Origin: Chondrus crispus | Lineage: Eukaryota; Rhodophyta; Florideophyceae; Gigartinales; Gigartinaceae | NCBI RefSeq assembly: GCF_000350225.1 | Contig: NW_005179177.1 | Span: 1 to 64,000 of the forward strand | Direction of reading: 5' to 3' | Length of the DNA: 64,000 nucleotides | Part shown: piece after piece, positions 57,901-64,000 of the stretch | Numbering within the stretch: position 1 is the stretch's first letter | Layout: every line of letters starts with the position of its first letter | Position numbers and translations under genes: made by a program | The notes under the pieces: generated by a model | Seen by the model: the letters and a program-made list of their open reading frames with translations, nothing else | What the model was told of the DNA's origin: nothing | Databases searched by the model: none

Positions 57901-59748
57901 CGGAGGACCGGACGAGAAGGAAGTTCGAAATACGTCGAGATTGTTAAACAGTATATCATCCAGGGTAGCAGAGTCTTCCTTAGGTAAACCATTTTTTCGT
58001 GCCGTTGTCGATAGTTGAGTGACAGCAGCGCGAATGGTGTCATGCTGCTCATTGTCAACAGGGTCAAGGAGCGATGGATCTGGGAACGGATCTTCCTCCG
58101 TTCGAACGGTAAAGTAATTGACGTGCGGGCGGTGCACTCTGTGGGCACTGTCTCTTCCGGTACCGTCATCCGGGAGGCCGTTCATGCGAGCAATCATCAG
58201 CCTGCTGACAACTCCCCCGGCAGGTGCGGTCGAGTTGGGAGTCAGAGTGCAGTCAGTACCATCGAGCGACGCACGGTTGGTCTCCAAAAGGGTCTTTGTA
58301 TCTACTTTGAGGTGTCGCAGCACTGGAAGACCAATTAAGAGGTCCTCGCAGGCGAGTTCATCGTCAGCGACCAGGTATGTTATGTTCCGCAAGGCAAGCC
58401 GTCCAGATGCCAGATGAAGGACAGTGCGAGGGACGGTCCAGGTGCGGGAAAAGCAGAAAGACTGGGCCTCATCACCAGTTTTCAATGCCACTTGTAACCT
58501 AACTGGTGTGATGCAACTCATCTTCCCGATTCCTTGGATGGTGGCGCGTTCAGCCAGTTTTGGTGAGATAATGCTATCATCACTTCCGTCGTCACAACGG
58601 CCGAGGATTTCGATTGCGCTGTTGTGTTCCGCGACGGTTATGGTGCATGACGAAGAATTCGGCACGGCTGTGTTGGGGCCTTCTCCGGTCGAAAGGCGGC
58701 CAGCTGTCCCTTTCACAGACCCCGTGGGTGATCTAGTATAAGAATGGCTTTCTTTTGCTTTCTGCGAGCGAGTGGACCTCGACGGTCCATCACGGGCTTT
58801 AGACGCAGCAATGACGGCTTTCATAGCGCTTTTTTGGTCATCGCTCGATTTGTCGCAATCATTAATCCAATGATGCATCCCCATGTTCTGACAGGGGCCA
58901 AATGGACATGGTGGCGGATCACGTTTGGTCTTAGTGCGGGTTAGCTGCTTGTTACGTGTGCCATCCTGCTTATCAACGACTGTGTTAGGGCCGCTACGGA
59001 ATCTAGTTGTGCTAGAGCTTCCTCCGCGGCCGCCGCTGCTTTTTTCATCGCCAAAGACGGGAACTTTGTTATTCTTGGCAGGGGGACCGCTGTCCAACTT
59101 TTCAAAAGCTTCTGATAAGGACAGTGCATGGCACATAAATTGACTAAAGTCCCGACGAAGGTTGGCGTGTGAAAATAGGAGATCATTTTCAAGGCGCTGG
59201 CGTAGTAGATGAGGCTTGACGGCAGACAAAACATGATACACGGACATCTTTGGGCTATTTTCTATAACCCATTTGAGACCCGAACGGCGGAGCAAAGAAA
59301 TATATGCCATGAAGAGAAGTTCCATTCTAGAGCGAGCGGATTTAACAGACATGTCCATGTGCAGCTCTTTTCTTACGAGTGAATCCAGGTCGGCGGCTGT
59401 AAGTAAATGTTTTGATTCAGCGGCCTTCTTGTCTAGATAGTCTCGGAGTTTCGTTTCCGTTAAGCCATCGTAGTCATCGGCGCCTTCGATGAACCCAAGG
59501 TCGAGAGCCGACTCCAGCTGCTCTGAATCTACACAGAACTTTATGTTCACTGGTGTGACAGGCTCTGTGGTGACACCGTCACCGGTTAGCTGGGCTGCCC
59601 GAGCTGTCAATTCTTTGCAGTAAGCGTCGTATCTGCGTAGAAATACCCTGATGGACTCTGCATCGAGTCGCAGCAAATGAGGGTGGTCGATAGAGGTACC
59701 CACAAATTTGGCGCCGCGCGAAACAGGCGCCTCGGATGCACTAGACAT
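54961..59748 (-). CDS. Gypsy-2 Gag-Pol polyprotein
   Basis: 1595 residues from ATG at 59748, no break. Gag: LRLDAESIRVFLRRYDAYCK, then a knuckle-like CPFGPCQNMGMHHWINDC. Protease-like ILGRCDDGSDDSIISPK (D-D-G). RT: FRFTVDLRPVNKYTTH, ANFDLSHGYWQLPLH, VLVWLDDVLFHD (W-L-D-D). RNase H: LCVYTDASDTVWSGIVTQ. Integrase: HTGPSGHRGRK, CIHCL, QFDYIELCQTPGG, LMSDGPTHFKN, WSNGAVERLGKEL (D, D, E). The C-terminus (VARLLGLVQNAEGLKIRIRW, KGLPTSEDTLEPI) is a chromodomain. RT-RNase H before integrase is the Gypsy order. With Gypsy-1 it shares W-L-D-D and the chromodomain, so both belong to one lineage. Confidence 0.93.
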   Translation of the reverse strand: MSSASEAPVSRGAKFVGTSIDHPHLLRLDAESIRVFLRRYDAYCKELTARAAQLTGDGVTTEPVTPVNIKFCVDSEQLESALDLGFIEGADDYDGLTETKLRDYLDKKAAESKHLLTAADLDSLVRKELHMDMSVKSARSRMELLFMAYISLLRRSGLKWVIENSPKMSVYHVLSAVKPHLLRQRLENDLLFSHANLRRDFSQFMCHALSLSEAFEKLDSGPPAKNNKVPVFGDEKSSGGRGGSSSTTRFRSGPNTVVDKQDGTRNKQLTRTKTKRDPPPCPFGPCQNMGMHHWINDCDKSSDDQKSAMKAVIAASKARDGPSRSTRSQKAKESHSYTRSPTGSVKGTAGRLSTGEGPNTAVPNSSSCTITVAEHNSAIEILGRCDDGSDDSIISPKLAERATIQGIGKMSCITPVRLQVALKTGDEAQSFCFSRTWTVPRTVLHLASGRLALRNITYLVADDELACEDLLIGLPVLRHLKVDTKTLLETNRASLDGTDCTLTPNSTAPAGGVVSRLMIARMNGLPDDGTGRDSAHRVHRPHVNYFTVRTEEDPFPDPSLLDPVDNEQHDTIRAAVTQLSTTARKNGLPKEDSATLDDILFNNLDVFRTSFSSGPPADITPLKIILTPDARPVKVRLRNYSQEQREFLEEFVSNLVRHGMAYSNPTSRWACAPLLVPKPGALFRFTVDLRPVNKYTTHHQYPMPNLEHELTKLSNAKIFANFDLSHGYWQLPLHPDSQECQSFVTPDGIYTPTRVLHGTTNAVSHLQSALAGLLAPELRKKVLVWLDDVLFHDPTIPGLLHSIRNFIAICVARNIKLHPLKCILFATQIRWCGRLVSADGIKYDPRRMTALLAMEPPTTGAHLQQFICALQWVKQGIPQFSDLVKPLHEFMERVYEQADKRTKRSVSRVSLSALGFASHEQAAFKKCKQALANQVTLSHRDHRKRLCVYTDASDTVWSGIVTQVPYSDLSQSHSHQRHSPLAFLSGRFNATQLGWSILEKEAFAVLATLERMHWLVASPDGFDLHTDHNNLIFPFDPLSVVPDLWQTSLRKVLRWAVRLSMYSYTCFHIKGEDNVWADLLGRWSVTPTTVRRLVRIPELPSSSATDFEWPSCADIAATQDVHISARPPHLVFHNELWSFPDGPVWIPDDASDLQLRLCIIAHTGPSGHRGRKSTESVLKARFSWVTLPADVHAFVRACIHCLSTVGGERVPRPYGPAIHGTKPNDLLQFDYIELCQTPGGSKYVLMLRDDHSDYKWFFAFQDTAAENAAHAIIDWCAAFGVPGSLMSDGPTHFKNETIRLVSKGLKVPHHFTLPYCPWSNGAVERLGKELIRVTRAVLSEFQMRPEEWPDLLPLLQSALNNAPSPQRGNVSPITAFTGMESSPPISTFMRSTTAAAISVNDAQRERLLNIKRLQEHCQELHPIVQNTLQRNRARSRQASSQGSLPTFTEGDFVLVARSDFTAGEKLALRWRGPRRVLKALNDYTFQVEDLRNGAVEDIHGSRLKFYSDAALDTTAIMSHVLSSETGMPVARLLGLVQNAEGLKIRIRWKGLPTSEDTLEPILRVKHDVPQMLERLLQRKSTPSALVAKARAALAL

Positions 59749-59877
59749 CTTCGGTGTAGAACTGCAGAGAGCGTGCTCTCCGTCTGAGGTGTGATAGGTT
59801 CCGTAAATACCTGGTGCAGGTCAGTCGGAACAGCGTGCAGCAAAAACACGTGCTCGGCGTTTATGCGAAGTGATCAC

Positions 59878-60209
59878 TGTGCTAGCCTGCGCGTCTTTGT
59901 CGTGCAGCTAGGAAGTGGTGTAAGGCCGGTAGGGCCGTTGTAGAGTGATGCTGTGCGGTAGCATGCCCCTCTTTACTATGTGTCGTAAGAGAAGGAGACT
60001 ATATACTAATCTATCGTAAAGGGATTCAGAACACGAGTGGAGGCAACGAGTGCTGGAGAGCGATATATGCCATGAAAGAGGTGCAAAATGCAATTGTAGC
60101 TAAAGTTGCAGCTGTGCATGACACGAAAGAAATGCAAGCTCGAATGCTCTCGGAGCGACGGAATGATCCCCGAGTTGCCATATTTGGCTCCACGCCATAT
60201 TTGGCTACA
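59878..60209 (-). repeat. 5' LTR of Gypsy-2
   Basis: 332 bp. On the internal side the minus strand begins GTGATCAC, a perfect palindrome, directly after the LTR where the primer site is expected. Confidence 0.95.
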
Positions 60210-60393
60210 GCTTAGAACGAGAGCGTTTTGCTCGCTCAGATTTCGGATGGGGTTCGGAAACAGACCCGGGATCTCGTCGTGTCTCAGTACATCTTGGGCT
60301 TGTCGCTGAGGTTCCTGTCCTCGTTGCAAGTAAGCAACGGCTTGGATGGCACAAGCGATCCTGGACAGGAGGATAGCAAAAACCAACTTGCAC
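60210..60393 (-). pseudogene. LPA1/REP27-type gene, 5' part split off by Gypsy-2
   Basis: The minus frame reads CYPPVQDRLCHPSRCLLAT, SPRCTETRRDPGSV and SEPHPKSERAKRSRSK, then joins at the GCTTA duplication to PTYGFSTPPPTEED on the other side of Gypsy-2. The Ser/Arg/Thr-rich, acid-poor sequence fits a plastid transit peptide region. No in-frame ATG is present; TTTTTGCTATCCTCCTGTCCAG just upstream resembles a splice acceptor, so a first exon may lie further right. Confidence 0.5.
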
Positions 60394-60820
60394 CGCAAAT
60401 TTGTATCAATGCGCGCAAGTGGTGATGAAGAAAAGCAAATTTGTGACGATGAGTGAAAGGAACAATACTTAAGTTTATGGGCAAACACTTTCAGTCATCA
60501 ACCTGACTTCCTGTCTGTGAACAAATGGAGTGCGTTTCTTAGCAATCCTTCTGCGCAGACACTGGCTGCTCTGTCCGGGCGCAGGTCTTCATCAAGAGTT
60601 GAGCTCCCAGCACAAGATAGCAGCAACATGTTTACGGAGAATTTGTCACATACACTCCAGAAATCTTAGTGCATAAACCCTCACATGTCATAAACCTATA
60701 CCATATTGAACGATACAGTGCCCACGAAGTGAGTTGAAGTGAGCCTTAATTCCACTTGGTCTCCAATTGAACCGGGTTTTGAAACTCAACTCACTTTCGC
60801 TGATAGGCTTTCCGCACATT
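60394..60820. other. intergenic, possible 5' exon and promoter of the split plastid gene
   Basis: A short minus frame (MFAHKLKYCSFHSSSQICFS) ends near the putative acceptor, but its phase does not fit the downstream exon, so it is not called. No other feature recognised. Confidence 0.35.
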
Positions 60821-62593
60821 CTACTTCCTAGAGGGATATCTAGGCTCCCCTGGAAAGAATTGTCCATCTCTGATCGAATATTGAATCACGTTACTTCGCA
60901 CAAATCTTGCAAGCCTAAGCTTTTCATCTCGAGTAAACTGACGTCTAATCTCCGACCTAAACTTGTCGTTGGACAGGAGAAGCGCGCACTTTTCATATGC
61001 GAGGGATAGGGCATGCATATCGTCGCTATCATCCCTCAGTACCACGCTGAAGTAGACATTCTTTAGCCGATTTTCGGCTTTTCTTCTAAAGTCCTCAATA
61101 TGTTTTTCCCACAAGACTGGAACTGCTGTCATTCCATATTGCTCGTAATCTAGCAGCACTTTCATGAGAAGATCCCAATCCGGCTCTTTCTTACCTTCAC
61201 CGCCCTGCGGCCTTTTACCCCCATAGTAGTTGGCTACGTTAAGGCCGTCAATAACCACTTTCACTTTCGATGGAATTTTCGACTCTGCCACGTCTTTTTT
61301 CCGGGGTGGACTCAGTATTTTATGGAGAATCTCCTTTTCACGGGGTGTGCTCATTGAAGGGGCTTGCACGTGCTTTTTTCGAAAACTTCTTCTTCGCTTT
61401 GCTTGTGACGAATCGCTCTCGGGTGACTGGTCAGAACTGGGTACATGTTTGGAAGATGATACACTACCTGATGTTGCCGGCACGCAGGCAGGTGTGCTTG
61501 GTTTCGGTCGATTTGCGTCTGATTTTCGTGTAATCTTCGCCGTTGACCCGTGCTGACTCTGAGACTTGCTGTCTTTGTTAATTGTATCGTGGTGCTTGTC
61601 TGCTGATTCTGCTGCGCTTGAAGAATATCGGATCGAAACTGTTTGACCTGTGCTCATCGTGAAAGTGGTTTGCATTTTTTTCATGTTGGCCGCCCACTGC
61701 CAAGCCAATTCCCGAACTGCGTCGTCGCATGCCATCCTGACAACCAGGCACGACGCCTTATCCAGGAAGCCCTTATCAAATCCTGCGTAGTCGAGCTTTC
61801 GAACCACTATAGCTGCCAGTTCATCACGCATCCTTTTGTGCACTGCCTTTCGGGGATCAGAAACGTTCTTACGTAGATAGTGGAAGACAGCCTGCTCTAT
61901 CTTTCTGCAGAGCTTGCGACTGTACTTGAAACTCGCAGCTTGTTCTGATTGCCTGTAGGCATCCTCAAGTCGACGAAAGGAGCATTTCACCTCGGCCCCT
62001 GCCACGCTGAGCAGGTGATTTATTACGTGCAGGCAATAACTTACGGGTAAGGGGTCCTGTTCAGACTCTTCTGCAGAATTTGCATCTGGAGCAGGAGCCG
62101 CATCTCTGGCGGTCTGGGGTGCCTTTCGCAGGGCGACACTGGTTTGTGAGTACAATCTTCTCACACTTTGAGAGGCTTTCTCGCACCTGAAAACCTCTGC
62201 TACTGCTTTCGCTGCAGACTTGCTCGTGTATACGCTTACTCCGAATTCTATTAAGACCTTTTGTAGCTTAGCGCCAAAACGAGACACCAGTTGGTTTGAG
62301 ACACATCCTGAAACTGGAAGAACCGCGTCAGCTAGGAACTCGGAGAACAAGCTAGCCAAATCATATTCTCGGCGACGCAAGGCGGAAGAATCACCGCCGT
62401 GACGCTTTATGCATTGGTCGAGGTCCTTGAGGGCCGAAGAAACGGAACATACGTCGTTATGTTGGCGAAAATCTTGGAACAACTTCAACAAACGACTGGG
62501 CGACAAGAGGTATACTGGAAAATGGCATTTGTGCTTCAAACAACTGAGTTCTCTTGTCACAGGAAACTTTTCCGTTTCGCGTGAAGGACCCAT
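60821..62593 (-). CDS. Regnase/Zc3h12a-like NYN (PIN-fold) ribonuclease
   Basis: 590 residues from the only in-frame ATG, 62593 (a first exon further 5' cannot be excluded). Residues of about 1-300 are helical and not recognised (LFSEFLADAVLPVSG, RKLCRKIEQAVFHYLRKNV). A Ser-rich linker follows with a strong nuclear-type basic cluster AKRRRSFRKKH. The C-terminal 150 residues match the Zc3h12a-like RNase domain: KVKVVIDGLNVANYYGG (first Asp), YGMTAVPVLWEKHIED, VVLRDDSDDMHALSLAYEK (Asp pair), ALLLSNDKFRSEI (fourth acidic site), NVIQYSIRDGQFFPG. In animals this fold degrades mRNA with a Mg-coordinating Asp cluster; all four acidic positions appear present. No CCCH zinc finger is seen. Target RNAs are unknown. 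Confidence 0.75.
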   Translation of the reverse strand: MGPSRETEKFPVTRELSCLKHKCHFPVYLLSPSRLLKLFQDFRQHNDVCSVSSALKDLDQCIKRHGGDSSALRRREYDLASLFSEFLADAVLPVSGCVSNQLVSRFGAKLQKVLIEFGVSVYTSKSAAKAVAEVFRCEKASQSVRRLYSQTSVALRKAPQTARDAAPAPDANSAEESEQDPLPVSYCLHVINHLLSVAGAEVKCSFRRLEDAYRQSEQAASFKYSRKLCRKIEQAVFHYLRKNVSDPRKAVHKRMRDELAAIVVRKLDYAGFDKGFLDKASCLVVRMACDDAVRELAWQWAANMKKMQTTFTMSTGQTVSIRYSSSAAESADKHHDTINKDSKSQSQHGSTAKITRKSDANRPKPSTPACVPATSGSVSSSKHVPSSDQSPESDSSQAKRRRSFRKKHVQAPSMSTPREKEILHKILSPPRKKDVAESKIPSKVKVVIDGLNVANYYGGKRPQGGEGKKEPDWDLLMKVLLDYEQYGMTAVPVLWEKHIEDFRRKAENRLKNVYFSVVLRDDSDDMHALSLAYEKCALLLSNDKFRSEIRRQFTRDEKLRLARFVRSNVIQYSIRDGQFFPGEPRYPSRK

Positions 62594-64000
62594 CACTTTC
62601 TTGTGTGCGTAGCTCTGCACTTGCTGAACATGTTCGCGTTGGTATCTCCTTCGTGAGAGAACCTCAGAGCGATGCGATTCTTGTCATTTGCGAGCTTGAT
62701 TCGTTCATGAACAAAGGAGGAAGATAATGAAATAGTCAAAATCTACGACACAGCACACAGCACGAGCGCGTTTTGCACAATCTGCTATTGCGCAAGCTGC
62801 TTTTGTACAAGCCGTTTTTGTAAACGCCGCTTTTGTAGAAGCCGCACGATTTATGATTCTCGTGACCTGAGCGCGCACTGTAGATATTATCGTTGTATCG
62901 CCACGTATGGCGCATCCAAGACTGCCTCATATCACAACAACTGCCCAACATTCCCGGCACGGAGAAAATTGTTCCTGCCATGAGAAGAAGCTTGGGAACG
63001 CTGGATTTTGGTCCGAAGGTTGCTCGGAAGACCCGGCGAGGGGTTGGTTGGACTCAGATTGGTGAATACAAGCACTCGAGTTTCAAAGCCTGTATGATGA
63101 GAGCGTGTGGCTTGCGACAGAAGAGGACCTTGTATGGAGGATTCTACCATATACAACGGGACAAGGCACTTCATTGGAGCTTCGGTCTGCTGATTTCGGA
63201 AAATAATGCCTTTTGCGAAATCTCACGGACGAGCGAGCAGTAGGGGCTATTTTATGAGCATGAAGCAATTTTTTTGCACTCGTCCTGCGTGCTCTATTAT
63301 CACCGGAGATGCTCATGCATCATCATTGACCCACTGAACCAACCCCAAGAAAGGATTGTCTTTTTGTTGCGCAACCAAAAACCTTGTTCGGAACTGAGGT
63401 GCAGTTTGCCCTCCAGTAGACGTAGATTTCTTTGCTACGAAGCCAACACGTAAAAGTGCCATCTAATTGTCTTCGATTGTGATCTCCATCATGAAAAGCA
63501 GTTGGCGAGCGCACCTTGTTCTGCAACTGGCCTTGGGTTTTTGCTAGATCCACTCTGTCTTGCTCATCTTGACTTGCATCATGGAAACCATCCAGATGGC
63601 ATGCCCCTAACTAGTACTGTACTGTTGTATTCTAGTTTCGTTTTTGAAACATATTAAACTTGCTGCCTCCAAAAATTCCACTCTACGTAGACCATTAGGA
63701 TTGCCCAACTTGCAGAATGGAGCAGTAAATCACATTCAAGGTGCGTCCGAGATTCGTGATGTCATAGGGAGTCGGTGGCAGTGGGTGGCCAAGGTCATGT
63801 CTTTCTCCCACATCGCCAGCCGCATGGATGCGAGATGTCTCAATTCTTGGACAGTAAAAACTGATTGCCTGCATGTTTATTTATTATGTACATTGCTGTA
63901 TTCCCAGGGCTCGGGGTGACAGCAGGACATAAAGTATTTTATGTGTCGCACGACAAGAATCCCCAGGCAGATATCCTCAGTGCAATACTGTACCAAGGGT
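62594..64000. other. right end of window, no gene recognised
   Basis: Frames are short and without motifs. A 15-bp tandem repeat lies at 62769-62843. Several TACTGTA/TACAGTA strings occur. The promoter of the Regnase-like gene should lie in 62594-62800. Confidence 0.45.
62769..62843. repeat. 5 x 15-bp imperfect tandem repeat
   Basis: Units follow GCTTTTGTAGAAGCC, with variants GTTTTTGTAAACGCC, GCTTTTGTACAAGCC and GCTATTGCGCAAGCT. Most units are themselves partly palindromic (TTGTACAA, TTGCGCAA). On the minus strand they would encode GLYKS-like pentads, but no gene context supports translation. Confidence 0.85.

Larger units (their letters stand above)
54619..60209 (-). mobile_element. Gypsy-2, complete Ty3/Gypsy chromovirus-like element
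   Basis: 5591 bp, LTRs 54619-54950 and 59878-60209 (332 bp each, no difference noticed by eye), starting TGTAGCCAAA and ending GGCTAGCACA in minus orientation. The target duplication GCTTA lies at 54614-54618 and 60210-60214. A strong polypurine tract AAAAGGGGGGAG precedes the 3' LTR. One intact polyprotein ORF. It sits inside a host gene: the reading frame left of 54618 continues right of 60209. Confidence 0.95.

Noticed and set aside
60425-60488. first exon for the split plastid gene (MFAHKLKYCSF...)
   Set aside because: The splice phase does not lead into the DUF3493 frame with the visible acceptor.

Overview
The window reads as nuclear DNA of an intron-poor photosynthetic eukaryote, most probably a red alga of the Chondrus type. 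This is an inference. The evidence is long intronless host genes, short GT-AG introns in one gene, a plastid-type photosystem II assembly gene, and dense Copia and Gypsy elements with 5-bp target duplications. There is no operon organisation and no rRNA, tRNA or CRISPR.

Host or host-derived genes: an ApbE-flavin reductase fusion with an MGC lipidation start (5781-8081, +); a TIR-NB-ARC-WD40 STAND protein (14568-9847, -) whose last WD40 repeats lie in another frame down to 9356; broken pieces of an HGH1-like gene (20925-20153, -); a four-exon ionotropic glutamate receptor-like gene (31227-29374, -); an LPA1/REP27-type gene split by a Gypsy insertion (60393-60210 and 54618-53602, -); and a Regnase-like PIN/NYN ribonuclease (62593-60821, -).

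Mobile DNA makes up more than half of the window. A gag gene runs off the left edge (1049-1, -). A PIF/Harbinger-like transposase at 4066-5346 has one in-frame stop. Copia-1 (15245-19869) has 112-bp LTRs and an AGCAT duplication. Copia-2 (28669-21255, -) has 292-bp LTRs with one difference, a start codon inside the primer-binding site, a candidate -1 frameshift signal and an extra antisense ORF. Gypsy-1 lies at 39066-33442 (-). Copia-3 is a tandem LTR-body-LTR-body-LTR array at 41402-53339 inside one CAAGC duplication. Gypsy-2 (60209-54619, -) is flanked by GCTTA. Non-autonomous elements with terminal inverted repeats lie at 31675-32166, 32398-32763 and 40917-41377, and less certainly at 28680-28878 and 19875-21215.

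The most striking signals concern how the retroelements express Pol. Copia-3 carries GGGTTTT directly before the gag stop, a 5-nt spacer and a perfect 10-bp stem. Copia-2 has a U7 slippery site in register with a nested stem. Copia-1 and Copia-2 appear to be primed by the anticodon half of initiator tRNA-Met, whereas the other three elements have a perfect palindrome at that place. All of this was read by eye; no alignment or folding program was run.
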